From Methyloprofundus sp. (GTDB lineage Bacteria; Pseudomonadota; Gammaproteobacteria; Methylococcales; Methylomonadaceae), in contig JACUUF010000003.1 of the NCBI GenBank assembly GCA_014859465.1, forward strand, positions 1 to 64,000: a DNA stretch of 64,000 nucleotides, in the 5' to 3' direction. Made by a program: the position numbers and the translations under genes. The notes beneath the pieces were generated by a model, which saw only the letters and a list, made by a program, of their open reading frames with translations, was not told the DNA's origin and made no database searches. This document shows, one piece after another, positions 8,805 through 18,160 of this stretch (position 1 is the first letter of the stretch; every line of letters begins with the position of its first letter).

Positions 8805-9420
8805 GAATAAATTGAGTAATCAACCGATGAATTTGCGCTTGCACCTGCTCTAAATTTTGCGCTGCATCAACTACTTTGATACGTGCAGGTTGCTGATTAG
8901 CCAGGGCTAAATAAGCTGCCCTTACTTTTTCAAAAAAAGTAATTTGTTCCACTTCAAATCGATCTAATTTGCCACGTTGAGTGGCTCGATTCATACCTAC
9001 TTGCACGGGGGCATCTAACAATAAAGTTAAATCAGGTCGCAAGTCACCTTGAACAAAATTCTCCAGCCAATGAATTGCCGCAATATCCATTGCCCGACCT
9101 CCGCCTTGATAAGCATAGCTTGCATCAGTGAAACGGTCACATAGAACCCAAATGCCTTGCTCCAAAGCTGGTTTAATTACATATTTTATATGTTGTGCGC
9201 GGGCAGCAAAGATCATTAATAACTCGGCTTGCTCAGTTATTTGCTCTTGATTTTTATCCAACAATAATTGGCGCATAGCTTCTGCTAATGGCGTCCCACC
9301 CGGCTCACGCGTAAGCAGTACCGAAATATCATTTGCTTCCAATAAAGATTGAATATAGGCAATATTGGTTGTTTTCCCGACGCCCTCTCCACCTTCAAGA
9401 CTAATAAATCGCCCTAACAT
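8797..9420 (-). CDS. tmk: Thymidylate kinase
   Basis: A 207-residue kinase converting dTMP to dTDP. It shows the P-loop GGEGVGKTT near the N-terminus, the DRFTDASYAYQGGGR substrate motif, and the LID region ending in RGKLDRFE. Its ATG overlaps the mltG stop and its end overlaps holB, so translation is probably coupled. Confidence 0.96.
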   Translation of the reverse strand: MLGRFISLEGGEGVGKTTNIAYIQSLLEANDISVLLTREPGGTPLAEAMRQLLLDKNQEQITEQAELLMIFAARAQHIKYVIKPALEQGIWVLCDRFTDASYAYQGGGRAMDIAAIHWLENFVQGDLRPDLTLLLDAPVQVGMNRATQRGKLDRFEVEQITFFEKVRAAYLALANQQPARIKVVDAAQNLEQVQAQIHRLITQFIHD

Positions 9421-10418
9421 TATTTACGCTTCCTTTGAAAACTATTCACAGCTTTGTTATGCTCAGCCAAAGTGGCCGAAAAGATATGGCTGCCATCACC
9501 TTTAGCGACAAAATATAAATGACCATCATCCGTAGGATGTAGTACTGAGAACAGTGCGTACTCACCCGGCATGGCAATAGGTGTTGGTGGCAGGCCGTTA
9601 ATTCGATAGGTATTATAAGGTGTTAAAGCACTTAAATCTTTTTTGCGAATATTTCCTTGGTAACTTTCACCCATCCCATAAATAACAGTCGGATCAGTTT
9701 GTAAACGCATGCCTTTTTGTAATCTGCGCATAAAAACACCGGCGATAATTGGCTGCTCAGCTACCACTCCTGTTTCCTTTTCAACAATCGAAGCCAAGAT
9801 CAACGCCTCATAAGCTGACTTAATAGGCAAGTTATCCGCACGCTGCTCCCATAATAATGCCAATGTATTTTGCATTTTATTATAGGCTAACTTTAAAATA
9901 ACCAAATCACTGGTATGCTTTTCAAATTGATAAGTATCAGGAAAGAACAAACCTTCAGGGTGAGCATAGTCACTACCTAACGCTTGTAAAATTTGTAAAT
10001 CAGTCAACTCAGCTATTGTATGCGTAAGACTTTCATTTTCGGCAATTGCTTGGCGTATTTCTTTAAAATTCCAACCCTCAGGAAAGGTAATTTCATGTTG
10101 CCGTGTTTTACCTAAGCTCAGCAGAACTAAAAAATCTCTAGGCAATAGGCCAACCGATAATTCGTATTCCCCTGCTTTTAGTTGATTAATTAAGCCTTCT
10201 TGTTCGGCTAACACTCTAAACCAAAGCGCATCAAGTGAACGCCTTTGATAACCAAGCCCCTGAATAATAGCGGAAAAGGAACTGTTTTTTTCAACGTCAA
10301 TTATCTTAATATTTTCCGTAACAATAGGCCGAGCGACAAATGCTTGATAATCCATCAAACCCCAAGCTAAAACACCTGTTAAAACGAGAAAAAATACGCC
10401 GACAATACGCGCTAACAT
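9420..10418 (-). CDS. mltG: Endolytic murein transglycosylase MltG (YceG)
   Basis: A 332-residue inner-membrane lytic transglycosylase that cleaves nascent peptidoglycan and helps end glycan strands. An N-terminal membrane anchor (residues 1-22) precedes a LysM-like region and the YceG catalytic domain. The catalytic Glu is E213 in ASIVEKET, and the QTDPTVIYG motif follows. It overlaps pabC by 7 nt and abuts tmk, the usual gammaproteobacterial arrangement. Confidence 0.95.
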   Translation of the reverse strand: MLARIVGVFFLVLTGVLAWGLMDYQAFVARPIVTENIKIIDVEKNSSFSAIIQGLGYQRRSLDALWFRVLAEQEGLINQLKAGEYELSVGLLPRDFLVLLSLGKTRQHEITFPEGWNFKEIRQAIAENESLTHTIAELTDLQILQALGSDYAHPEGLFFPDTYQFEKHTSDLVILKLAYNKMQNTLALLWEQRADNLPIKSAYEALILASIVEKETGVVAEQPIIAGVFMRRLQKGMRLQTDPTVIYGMGESYQGNIRKKDLSALTPYNTYRINGLPPTPIAMPGEYALFSVLHPTDDGHLYFVAKGDGSHIFSATLAEHNKAVNSFQRKRK

Positions 10419-11242
10419 GCCGTACCTTGATCGCTTATTTTATATTCAGCTAAATAATGAATTATTTTTTGCGTCCAAGAGCCTAGCGCATAAGATTTGC
10501 CAGCTAACGATTTAATTGGCCAAATACCAATCACGGAATTTGTCACAAATAATTCATCAGCCAATAAAATAAAGTCCTGAGTCAATGAAGTAACTTTAAA
10601 AGGAATATTATTTATTTTGGCAATCTCTAAGATTATCTCTCGTAGCACGCCTTTTACGCCCGATAAAATAATCTCAGGCGTATATAGCACGCCATCTTTG
10701 ACCACAAACAAGTTAGTCATCGTGCCTTCTATCACATGCTCATTTAAATTAAGCATCAAACCTTCTTGAAATTCATCCTGCCATTCAGCACGCGCAAGCA
10801 CCTGCTCTAAACGATTATTGTGTTTAATTCCAGCAAGCACTGGGTTAAGCCCTAAACGAGAGGTACAAAAAAGCGCCTTAATGCCTTCATTTTTATAGTT
10901 CACAGGGTACTTAGGAAATGGGTATAAAAAAACTAAGCGAGTTGCCTGTATAGGTTCTGGCTGTCTGTATCCACGACCACCAGAACCTCTAGTAAGCATT
11001 AATTTAACAACGCCATGAACAACTGAATGGCAAATTTGATGAATTTCATCCAATAGAAGAGCTTCTTTTGGATAGGGAATGCGTAAAACTTGGCAGCCTA
11101 TTTTTAATCTCGCTAAATGCTGAGTTAAAAAAACAGGCTGACCTTGAACAATCTCTATAGTTTCAAACAGACCATCGCCATAATGTAAGCCACGATCTGT
11201 TATTTCTAGCGTATCTCGCTGTTCGCCATTGATTAAGATCAT
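10412..11242 (-). CDS. pabC: 4-amino-4-deoxychorismate lyase
   Basis: A 276-residue PLP enzyme of fold type IV that makes 4-aminobenzoate for folate from aminodeoxychorismate. The ATG at 11242 has AAGG 8 nt upstream and is preferred to a TTG two codons earlier. The N-terminal GLHYGDGLFETI, TRGSGGRGYR and AGIKHNNRLEQV segments match PabC. It lies 20 nt after fabF and overlaps mltG. Confidence 0.93.
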   Translation of the reverse strand: MILINGEQRDTLEITDRGLHYGDGLFETIEIVQGQPVFLTQHLARLKIGCQVLRIPYPKEALLLDEIHQICHSVVHGVVKLMLTRGSGGRGYRQPEPIQATRLVFLYPFPKYPVNYKNEGIKALFCTSRLGLNPVLAGIKHNNRLEQVLARAEWQDEFQEGLMLNLNEHVIEGTMTNLFVVKDGVLYTPEIILSGVKGVLREIILEIAKINNIPFKVTSLTQDFILLADELFVTNSVIGIWPIKSLAGKSYALGSWTQKIIHYLAEYKISDQGTAC

Positions 11243-11262
11243 TAGCAAACCTTAATCTGTAC

Positions 11263-12507
11263 TTATTCGTAACGTTTGAAAACTAAAGACCCGTTAGTAC
11301 CGCCAAAACCAAAAGAGTTAGACATGGCAATATCAATCTTCATCTCACGTGCTGTGTTTGGCACATAATCTAAATCACACGCTGGATCTGGATTTTCAAG
11401 ATTAATGGTCGGAGGGGCAATTTGGTTTTTAATGGTTAAAGCACTTAAAACAGCCTCAATACCACCCGCAGCACCTAGTAAATGGCCAATCATTGATTTA
11501 GTTGAGCTAACGGCAATTTTATAAGCATGCTCGCCTAGCGCTGCTTTCATTGCCTGAGTTTCACCTAAATCACCCGCTGGAGTGGAGGTTCCATGCGCAT
11601 TGATATAATCAATATCTATTGCATTTAGGCCTGCATCACGTATGGCATTTTTCATGCAACGCGCAGCGCCTTCACCAGCAGGGGAAGGCGTAGTCATATG
11701 ATACGCATCACCGCTCATACCATAACCAATCACTTCAGCGTAAATTTTTGCACCGCGCGCTTTAGCGTGCTCTAATTCTTCAAGAACCACAACACCCGCG
11801 CCATCACTCAATACAAAACCATCACGGTCAGTATCCCATGGACGACTCGCTGCTTGTGGGTCATTATTGCGACGAGATAAGGCTTTTGCTGAAGCAAATC
11901 CGCCCATAGCGGTTGGTGAACTTGTGCAGTGCTCGGCACCACCGGCAATCATGACATCTGCATCACCATATTGGATTTTTCGTGCCGCATCACCGATACA
12001 ATGCGTCCCCGTTGAGCAGGCCGTTACAATAGCAAAATTTGGACCTTTTAAACCATACTTAATGGACAGGTTACCAGAAATCATATTGATAATATTGCCT
12101 GGCACAAAAAAAGGTGAAATACGACGCGCTCCGCCCTTTTCAAAGATCATTCGGCACTCTTCTATGCCGGTAATTCCACCAATACCTGATCCGATGGCAA
12201 CACCAATTCTTTCCGCATTTTCTTCAGTAACTTCTATTCCCGAATCTTCAATTGCCTGACATCCCGCTGCAATCCCATAATGAATAAAACCATCCATACG
12301 TTTAGCATCTTTTTCAGGAATATAACGACTAATATCAAAATTTCTAATGACACCACCAAAAGTAGTTGCATGTCCAGAAATATCAAAAGAATCAATTTGG
12401 CTAATACCACTTTTGCCATTAATAATACCATCCCATGTTTCAGAGACTGTGTTAGCAAGAGGCGTAACTGCACCTAAACCCGTAATAACAACGCGACGTT
12501 TACTCAA
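11263..12507 (-). CDS. fabF: 3-oxoacyl-ACP synthase II (FabF)
   Basis: A 414-residue elongating ketosynthase for fatty acids. The start is a TTG at 12507 (SKRRVVITG follows), with AGG about 9 nt upstream; the open frame extends 25 codons further but that extension is hydrophobic, not family-like and reaches towards acpP. Catalytic Cys164 lies in TACSTGTHC, and the two catalytic His residues are in NAHGTST and [11 protein letters not shown]. It follows acpP as in E. coli. Confidence 0.96.
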   Translation of the reverse strand: MSKRRVVITGLGAVTPLANTVSETWDGIINGKSGISQIDSFDISGHATTFGGVIRNFDISRYIPEKDAKRMDGFIHYGIAAGCQAIEDSGIEVTEENAERIGVAIGSGIGGITGIEECRMIFEKGGARRISPFFVPGNIINMISGNLSIKYGLKGPNFAIVTACSTGTHCIGDAARKIQYGDADVMIAGGAEHCTSSPTAMGGFASAKALSRRNNDPQAASRPWDTDRDGFVLSDGAGVVVLEELEHAKARGAKIYAEVIGYGMSGDAYHMTTPSPAGEGAARCMKNAIRDAGLNAIDIDYINAHGTSTPAGDLGETQAMKAALGEHAYKIAVSSTKSMIGHLLGAAGGIEAVLSALTIKNQIAPPTINLENPDPACDLDYVPNTAREMKIDIAMSNSFGFGGTNGSLVFKRYE

Positions 12508-12603
12508 TGGAAATACCTGAAGTAGAAATATAAATATAAAAGGGGCGAAATAGATATTAATGGGCAATGAATTATCACCCATTAAATAATGACAACTAAG
12601 GAA

Positions 12604-12834
12604 TTAGCTGTTAGCGTTCACGTAATCAACTGCTTGTTGAACAGTAGTAATTTTCTCAGCATCATCATCAGGAATTTCACATTCGAATTCTTCTTCTAAA
12701 GCCATTACTAATTCAACTGTATCCAGTGAGTCTGCGCCTAAATCATCAACAAATGATGCATCATTAGAAATATCTTCTTTAACACCCAATTGCTCAGCAA
12801 CAATCTTTTTTACGCGTTCTTCAATGTTACTCAT
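12604..12834 (-). CDS. acpP: Acyl carrier protein
   Basis: A 76-residue acidic carrier protein. Ser36 in GADSLDT is the 4'-phosphopantetheine attachment site. A strong Shine-Dalgarno sequence (AAGGA) sits about 9 nt before the ATG. It has its own promoter in the gap after fabG, fitting the need for far more ACP than enzyme. Confidence 0.98.
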   Translation of the reverse strand: MSNIEERVKKIVAEQLGVKEDISNDASFVDDLGADSLDTVELVMALEEEFECEIPDDDAEKITTVQQAVDYVNANS

Positions 12835-12903
12835 ATTATTTTTTCCTTAATGGATGCCGATTTAAACTATGCAACATCACTAATTATTATTAATCTGGTT
12901 TCA

Positions 12904-12959
12904 CTTATAGTTAATTCTATAAGCGGGGCAATTATACTTTAAAATTATGAAAATGACAT
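12904..12959 (-). promoter_or_regulatory. acpP promoter with palindrome at the transcription start
   Basis: On the minus strand, ATGTCA (12959-12954) lies 17 nt from a perfect TATAAT (12936-12931), giving a predicted start near 12924. A perfect inverted repeat, CTTATAG-6 nt-CTATAAG (12923-12904), begins right at that start. It could be an operator for a fatty-acid regulator or a leader hairpin. The leader to acpP would be about 90 nt. Confidence 0.6.
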
Positions 12960-12963
12960 AATT

Positions 12964-13692
12964 TTAAGCCATAAACATACCGCCGTTGACGTGAAGTGTT
13001 TCACCGGTAATATAAGAAGCTCCTTCAGAAGCTAAAAATGCCACTGCATAAGCGATTTCTTTAGCATCACCTAAACGAGCTAATGGAATGCCGGATAATA
13101 GGGTCTGCTTAAGCCCATCAGAGAGTTCACGCGTCATATCCGTATCAATAAAACCTGGAGATACAGTATTGACAGTAATACCGCGCGAGCCGACTTCTTT
13201 AGCCATGGACTTAGTAAAGCCCATTAAGCCAGCTTTAGCTGTGGCATAATTTGTTTGTCCAGCATTTCCCGTAGAACCAACGACAGAGCCGATATTAATA
13301 ATACGTCCTGTTTTGGCTTTCATCATGCCACGCAGCACCGCTTTACTCATTCTAAACACGGACGTCAAATTGGTATTAATAATATCATCCCACTCTTCAT
13401 CTTTCATACGCATTAATAAGTTATCACGCGTAATACCCGCATTATTAACCAATACTGCCGGCGTACCGTACTCATCAGTAATTACTGTCATTACTTGAGT
13501 AATAGAATCAGCATCCGCGACATTTAATTTCATGCCTACACCGTTATCAGCTAAATACAATGAAATAGCACCTGCACCACTATCTGAAGTTGCTGTACCA
13601 ATAACAAAAAATCCATCCGCTACTAATTTTTCTGCAATCGCGCGACCGATACCACGGCTCGCACCAGTTACTAAAGCTACTTTTTTAGTCAT
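12964..13692 (-). CDS. fabG: 3-oxoacyl-ACP reductase FabG
   Basis: A 242-residue NADPH-dependent short-chain dehydrogenase of fatty acid synthesis. It shows the cofactor motif GASRGIGRA, the NNAG motif, and the catalytic triad Ser136, Tyr149, Lys153 (TNYATAK). The ATG at 13692 is chosen over a TTG two codons upstream. It overlaps the 3' end of fabD by 8 nt. Confidence 0.96.
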   Translation of the reverse strand: MTKKVALVTGASRGIGRAIAEKLVADGFFVIGTATSDSGAGAISLYLADNGVGMKLNVADADSITQVMTVITDEYGTPAVLVNNAGITRDNLLMRMKDEEWDDIINTNLTSVFRMSKAVLRGMMKAKTGRIINIGSVVGSTGNAGQTNYATAKAGLMGFTKSMAKEVGSRGITVNTVSPGFIDTDMTRELSDGLKQTLLSGIPLARLGDAKEIAYAVAFLASEGASYITGETLHVNGGMFMA

Positions 13693-14638
13693 TAGCAAAA
13701 TGCTCCAATAATTCAGTTAAAGTATTTGGATTGTAAACGGCAAAATGATCTGCGGCCTTTATAATACGCTTATTTAATCCCATCAAAACCTTACCCGGCC
13801 CCATTTCTACAAAAGTAGTTACACCTTGCTCAGTCATAGCATTAATCGTATCAACCCAACGCACCGGTTCGAATAACTGTTCCTGCAGAGCTTGGCGAAT
13901 ATCCTCAGCCGCTTTATGCACATTAACATCAACATTATGCAATAAAATAACATCAGGTTCGGAAAACTCGATCGTTTGTATTTTGTGGTATAGCTGCTCT
14001 GCTGCAGGGCGCATTAACGCACAATGTGACGGCACACTAACCGGCAATTTTAACGCGCGTTTAGCACCTAACTTTTTTGCTGCTGGCATTGCCCTATCAA
14101 TAGCAGCACTATGACCCGCAATGACCACCTGCCCAGGTGAATTAAAGTTCACTGCTGAACAAACCTCATCCTGCGCAGCGTCTGCACAAACTTGAACTAC
14201 TTGCTCATCTGTCAAGCCCAGAATAGCCGCCATTGCCCCCATACCTTCTGGAACAGCCTCTTGCATAAAGCGACCTCTAGCAGCAACCAAACTAATCGCA
14301 TCGGTAAAATCCAAAACCCCTGCGCACACCAAGGCAGTATATTCCCCCAGACTATGCCCCGCCATATAAGCCGGCCTTATCTCCGACTGCGCACACCAAA
14401 CTCGCCAAAGCGCAACACCTGCAGCCAGCATAGCGGGCTGGGTATTATGGGTCTGATTTAATTCTTCCTCTGGACCTTCATTAACCAACTGCCATAAATC
14501 AAAACCTAAGACTTCCGACGCTTGCGCAAAAGTTGCCTTTACTTCTGGATAAGCTTCAGCCATTTCAGATAACATAGCGACCGATTGCGAGCCTTGCCCT
14601 GGAAAAACAAAAGCTAACTGTTTATTTTGTTTACTCAT
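13685..14638 (-). CDS. fabD: Malonyl-CoA:ACP transacylase FabD
   Basis: A 317-residue transacylase loading malonate onto ACP. The oxyanion motif PGQGSQ and the nucleophile Ser96 in AGHSLGEYTA are present. The ATG at 14638 (MSKQNKQ) is preceded by AAGG; the open frame runs 18 codons further upstream into fabH and is not used. It sits between fabH and fabG as in E. coli. Confidence 0.96.
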   Translation of the reverse strand: MSKQNKQLAFVFPGQGSQSVAMLSEMAEAYPEVKATFAQASEVLGFDLWQLVNEGPEEELNQTHNTQPAMLAAGVALWRVWCAQSEIRPAYMAGHSLGEYTALVCAGVLDFTDAISLVAARGRFMQEAVPEGMGAMAAILGLTDEQVVQVCADAAQDEVCSAVNFNSPGQVVIAGHSAAIDRAMPAAKKLGAKRALKLPVSVPSHCALMRPAAEQLYHKIQTIEFSEPDVILLHNVDVNVHKAAEDIRQALQEQLFEPVRWVDTINAMTEQGVTTFVEMGPGKVLMGLNKRIIKAADHFAVYNPNTLTELLEHFAND

Positions 14639-14648
14639 AAAAAACCTT

Positions 14649-15611
14649 TTAATACTTAATAAGTGCAGAACCCCATGTAAAGCCTGCACCAAATGCCTCT
14701 AACAATACCACTTGACCACGCTGGATACGACCATCCCGCACTGCCTCATTAAATGCCAGCAATACCGACGCGGAAGAAGTGTTGCCTTGCTCTTCCAAGG
14801 TAACAACAACTTGATCCATAGACATTTTCAGCTTCTTTGCTGTGCCCGCAATAATACGTATATTTGCTTGATGTGGAACCAACCAATCTACATCCGTTTT
14901 TTGCATATTATTAGCCGCTAAAGTCTCATCAACAATACGCCCCAAAGTATTCACCGCGACTTTAAATACTTCATTACCTTTCATTGAAATATAACCGGCA
15001 GTATCTGACTTTCCTTGAGCTTGTGGATTGGGGCAGCTTAATAAATCTTCAAAACGCCCATCAGAATGTATGTGCGTAGATAACACACCCGCTTCATCTG
15101 AAGCCTGTAATAAAATTGCCCCCGCACCATCACCAAATAAAATGCAAGTACCGCGATCCGTCCAGTCGGTGATGCGAGAATTAATTTCTGTACCTACCAC
15201 TAAAACAGTCTTGGCTGCACCCGATTTAATATACTGATTGGCGATATCCAAACCAAAAATTGATCCTGAACATGCTGCTTGTATATCAAAAGCAACGCCA
15301 TTTTTGATACCCAACCGGTGCTGCAACATACATGCCGCACCAGGGTACACATTTTCTGGTGTACCTGTTGCAACAATAATCAAATCAATTTCATTGGGTG
15401 CAATGCTTGCCATCTCAATAGCCTGTCTAGCGGCGATTTCAGCCATGCTAGAAGTCGTTTCATCGGCCGCAGCGATGCGCCGATTTTTGATTCCAGTACG
15501 CTCAAAAATCCAACTATCAGTTGTATCTACAATTTTAGATATATCTTCATTAGATTTTATTTCAGCAGGTAAATAGCCGCCAGTACCAATTACTTTTGCA
15601 TAGCCTGTCAT
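14649..15611 (-). CDS. fabH: 3-oxoacyl-ACP synthase III (FabH)
   Basis: A 320-residue initiating ketosynthase joining acetyl-CoA and malonyl-ACP. Catalytic Cys114 is in AACSGS, with the His of VPHQANIRI and the Asn of GNTSSAS completing the triad. Its ATG immediately follows the plsX stop, so translation is probably coupled. Confidence 0.96.
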   Translation of the reverse strand: MTGYAKVIGTGGYLPAEIKSNEDISKIVDTTDSWIFERTGIKNRRIAAADETTSSMAEIAARQAIEMASIAPNEIDLIIVATGTPENVYPGAACMLQHRLGIKNGVAFDIQAACSGSIFGLDIANQYIKSGAAKTVLVVGTEINSRITDWTDRGTCILFGDGAGAILLQASDEAGVLSTHIHSDGRFEDLLSCPNPQAQGKSDTAGYISMKGNEVFKVAVNTLGRIVDETLAANNMQKTDVDWLVPHQANIRIIAGTAKKLKMSMDQVVVTLEEQGNTSSASVLLAFNEAVRDGRIQRGQVVLLEAFGAGFTWGSALIKY

Positions 15612-16634
15612 TTACTCTCTCCCACTTAAAGATTTCTCAACTTGCTCGCTGATTTTTTGAATAACATTTTTGTCCACTTCAACTTCAGCTACATGAATTG
15701 CCGTTTGAAAAGCCAAAGAATCAGCACCACCATGACTTTTAATTACTAAACCTTTCAAGCCTAAAAAGCTTGCTCCATTATGCAACCTAGGATCGATACG
15801 ATTTTTAATGGCTTTTAATACAGAATAAGAAAGCAGCGCAGCAAATTTTGTGAACAAATTCTTACCAAAAGATTCCTTCAATACAGAAGTAATCATTTTT
15901 GCAGCACCTTCAATTGATTTAAGTGCTATATTGCCAACAAAACCATCACAGACAATTAAATCAACCCTCTCATTACCGGCATTAAGCGAATTACCTTCGA
16001 CGTAACCAATATAATTTAATGATGAATTTTCCAACAGTTTAGCCGCTGCTTTGACTTGTTCATTACCTTTCGTTTCTTCTTCACCAATATTCAATAAACC
16101 AACTTTAGGATTAGAAATATTCTCTAAAGCCTTAACCACCTCAGCCCCCATAACGGCGAATTGAAATAGATTTTCAGCTGAGCTATCTACATTAGCACCC
16201 AAATCCAAAACATGAGTATGACCAAAAATAGAAGGCATAGAAGACATGATAGCCGGTCTATCGACACCCGGAATCATTTTTAAAACAAAGCGAGCTGTCG
16301 CCATTAATGCACCGGTATTTCCAGCACTGACACAGGCATCAGCTCGACCCTCACGCACTAAATTAATCGCCACACGCATGGATGAATCTTTTTTGTTTTT
16401 CAACGCCTTTGCAGGCGATTCATCCATAGTCACACACTGCGATGCATGCTGAATTGATAAGCGCCCTTCAAAGTCAAGCAAGGCCTGCGAAAGCAATGGC
16501 TGCAAAACCTGCTCATCACCCACCAAAATCAACTGCAATTTCGGATTACTACGCAAACACTCTAACGATGCTGGTACAGTAGTATCGGTGCCATGATCGC
16601 CACCCATCGCATCAATTGAAATTATTAAACTCAC
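15612..16634 (-). CDS. plsX: Phosphate acyltransferase PlsX
   Basis: A 340-residue enzyme converting acyl-ACP to acyl-phosphate for phospholipid synthesis. The GTG at 16634 (SLIISIDAMGGD follows) is chosen, with GGAG 11 nt upstream. A longer in-frame ATG at 16676 would place the upstream terminator's U-tract and its right arm inside the gene. Conserved segments include DAMGGDHG near the start, SAGNTGALM and CDGFVGNIALK. It directly precedes fabH. Confidence 0.93.
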   Translation of the reverse strand: MSLIISIDAMGGDHGTDTTVPASLECLRSNPKLQLILVGDEQVLQPLLSQALLDFEGRLSIQHASQCVTMDESPAKALKNKKDSSMRVAINLVREGRADACVSAGNTGALMATARFVLKMIPGVDRPAIMSSMPSIFGHTHVLDLGANVDSSAENLFQFAVMGAEVVKALENISNPKVGLLNIGEEETKGNEQVKAAAKLLENSSLNYIGYVEGNSLNAGNERVDLIVCDGFVGNIALKSIEGAAKMITSVLKESFGKNLFTKFAALLSYSVLKAIKNRIDPRLHNGASFLGLKGLVIKSHGGADSLAFQTAIHVAEVEVDKNVIQKISEQVEKSLSGRE

Positions 16635-16661
16635 GTGTACGAAAACTCCAGACGTTATTAT

Positions 16662-16689
16662 AAAAAAGCCGGACATAAAGCCCGGCTTT
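16662..16689 (-). terminator. Intrinsic terminator or attenuator between rpmF and plsX
   Basis: On the minus strand an 8-bp stem AAAGCCGG/CCGGCTTT is followed by six Ts. It lies about 50 nt after the rpmF stop and ends about 28 nt before the plsX GTG. Partial readthrough, or an undetected promoter, would be needed for plsX-fabH expression. Confidence 0.75.
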
Positions 16690-16740
16690 CAAAACTCATA
16701 AAACTAATATTGCACAAAAAAATCGTGCAAACCTTAGATT

Positions 16741-16920
16741 TTAATCTTCATCTTGCGCAACGATTTGACGACCTTTAAAGAAACCGTCTGGCGTAACATG
16801 ATGACGTAGATGTGTTTCACCTGTTGTTGGATCCTGTGACAATGTTTTTGCTGTCAATGAATCATGTGAACGACGCTGTCCACGTCTTGAACGAGTTACT
16901 TTGCTTTTTTGTACGGCCAT
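16741..16920 (-). CDS. rpmF: 50S ribosomal protein L32
   Basis: A 59-residue basic protein beginning [20 protein letters not shown] and containing [15 protein letters not shown], the family signature. The ATG overlaps the yceD stop (TAATG), which indicates translational coupling. No zinc-binding cysteines are present, so this is the Cys-free form. yceD-rpmF-plsX is a conserved gammaproteobacterial order. Confidence 0.96.
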   Translation of the reverse strand: MAVQKSKVTRSRRGQRRSHDSLTAKTLSQDPTTGETHLRHHVTPDGFFKGRQIVAQDED

Positions 16921-17444
16921 TATTGGTCTCCAGTAAATTTTAATTTAGCTAAAACAGAAAAAGGGTTGTCAGATTGTTGTTTGATTTCTTCGGGCTCATC
17001 AATGAGTGGCTGGGTTGATGAATATTGAAGACAACTATGTTCATGTCTTGGGTAATCAGGTAAAGCAATAATTACCTCATCCTCAATAATGGCAGATAGG
17101 GGCATTTTTTGCTCTGAAACAACCATTGGCTCAAACCCTTCCTCTAAACGATCAGCCTGTTCAATTGTTTGTACCATACCAATCTTCACAGACTTATCCA
17201 CAATCCATGGCAGGGCATCCAAACAACTCTGGCATATCAAAGTTACATGCCCTTCAATACGTCCTTCAATAACAGGAACTTTACCTTCCTTATAAAACTG
17301 CAAGTCAACATTTAACTCACCTTCTTTATCAAAAAGAAAATCAGATAGGCGTGCCATTCTCTGCAAGCCTATTGGGCCCACCACATGACTGTGCCGCTCT
17401 GCAAACACAACAGGATCTATAATTTCAGGTAATTGATCTAACAT
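16920..17444 (-). CDS. yceD: YceD / DUF177 protein, 23S rRNA accumulation factor
   Basis: A 174-residue DUF177 protein, a family linked to 23S rRNA accumulation and ribosome assembly. The ATG at 17444 (MLDQLPEII) gives the usual length; a longer open frame upstream is antisense to yceF and is rejected. Only one of the usual cysteine pairs is clear (CQSCLDALP). The start lies only about 3-5 nt from the predicted transcription start and has no Shine-Dalgarno sequence, so the mRNA may be leaderless. Its stop overlaps rpmF. Confidence 0.9.
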   Translation of the reverse strand: MLDQLPEIIDPVVFAERHSHVVGPIGLQRMARLSDFLFDKEGELNVDLQFYKEGKVPVIEGRIEGHVTLICQSCLDALPWIVDKSVKIGMVQTIEQADRLEEGFEPMVVSEQKMPLSAIIEDEVIIALPDYPRHEHSCLQYSSTQPLIDEPEEIKQQSDNPFSVLAKLKFTGDQ

Positions 17445-17483
17445 ATCTGTGCAATAATATAGGCTTTTATCACTCCCTGTCAA
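17433..17483. promoter_or_regulatory. Overlapping divergent promoters of yceD and yceF
   Basis: Minus strand: TTGACA at 17483-17478, an 18-nt spacer, TATTAT at 17459-17454, predicted start near 17447. Plus strand: TTGATC at 17433-17438, a 16-nt spacer, TAATAT at 17455-17460, predicted start near 17467. The two -10 boxes share the same base pairs, so polymerase occupancy should be mutually exclusive. Confidence 0.6.
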
Positions 17484-17493
17484 TTCAATTCTA

Positions 17494-18081
17494 ATGAAAA
17501 ACCATAAGCTGGTCTTAGCTTCTAGCTCTGAGTACAGAAAAGCACTACTAGAAAAATTACACTTAAGCTTTATCTGCGCTGCCCCAAATATTGACGAAAC
17601 CGCCAAAGCAAATGAAACAGCACAAGAGCAAGCATTACGCTTAGCTAAACAAAAGGCCCATGCCCTGGCCAGCACATACCCAAAACATATTATTATTGCT
17701 TCCGATCAAATTGCCATGCGGGGCAGCATACAACTACACAAACCTGGCAACCAAAATAGTGCGACCAAGCAATTACAAGAATCTTCCGGTAACTGCGTAA
17801 AATTTTACACCAGCATTTGCGTACTAGACACAAGCACAATGATTTATAAAAGTGATATTGATATATGTTCAGTGTATTTTAAAAAACTAAGCACCCATGA
17901 AATAGAAAATTACGTACTTTTAGAGCAGCCCTATAACTGTGCAGGCAGTTTTAAATCAGAAGGTTTAGGCATTGCGCTATTTAAGCGCATTGAAGGTGAT
18001 GACCCAAATGCGCTTATTGGACTACCTTTAATTAAGCTAATAGGACTACTTGAATCATTTAACATCAATGTATTAGCATAG
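17494..18081 (+). CDS. yceF: Maf-family nucleotide pyrophosphatase, YceF type
   Basis: A 195-residue Maf protein; the YceF subgroup hydrolyses 7-methyl-GTP and is thought to remove modified nucleotides. Visible motifs are LASSSEYRKALLEKL at the N-terminus, the catalytic Asp in IIASDQIA, and CAGSFKSEGLGIALF near the end, all close to E. coli YceF. It is divergent from yceD as in E. coli. No clear Shine-Dalgarno sequence precedes the ATG. Confidence 0.93.
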   Translation: MKNHKLVLASSSEYRKALLEKLHLSFICAAPNIDETAKANETAQEQALRLAKQKAHALASTYPKHIIIASDQIAMRGSIQLHKPGNQNSATKQLQESSGNCVKFYTSICVLDTSTMIYKSDIDICSVYFKKLSTHEIENYVLLEQPYNCAGSFKSEGLGIALFKRIEGDDPNALIGLPLIKLIGLLESFNINVLA

Positions 18082-18160
18082 CAATACATGCATTACAGGT
18101 CTTTTTCTGGCTCCAATCAATTTCGCATGTGAATCATCGCAAAAACAGTTAATTTAGTGC

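Noticed and set aside
11867-12259. Open frames of 60-150 codons opposite fabF, yceD, atpB, the RND genes and others.
   Set aside because: They run antisense to well-identified conserved genes and have no family features.
12508-12582. 25-codon upstream extension of fabF.
   Set aside because: Hydrophobic, not family-like, and a TTG with a Shine-Dalgarno sequence at 12507 gives the expected length.
16635-16676. Longer plsX start at ATG 16676.
   Set aside because: It would include the U-tract and part of the stem of the rpmF terminator and adds an unrelated hydrophobic stretch; GTG 16634 matches the family N-terminus.
17445-17675. 77-codon N-terminal extension of yceD.
   Set aside because: It is antisense to the start of yceF, contains the yceD promoter, and would make the protein much longer than the family.
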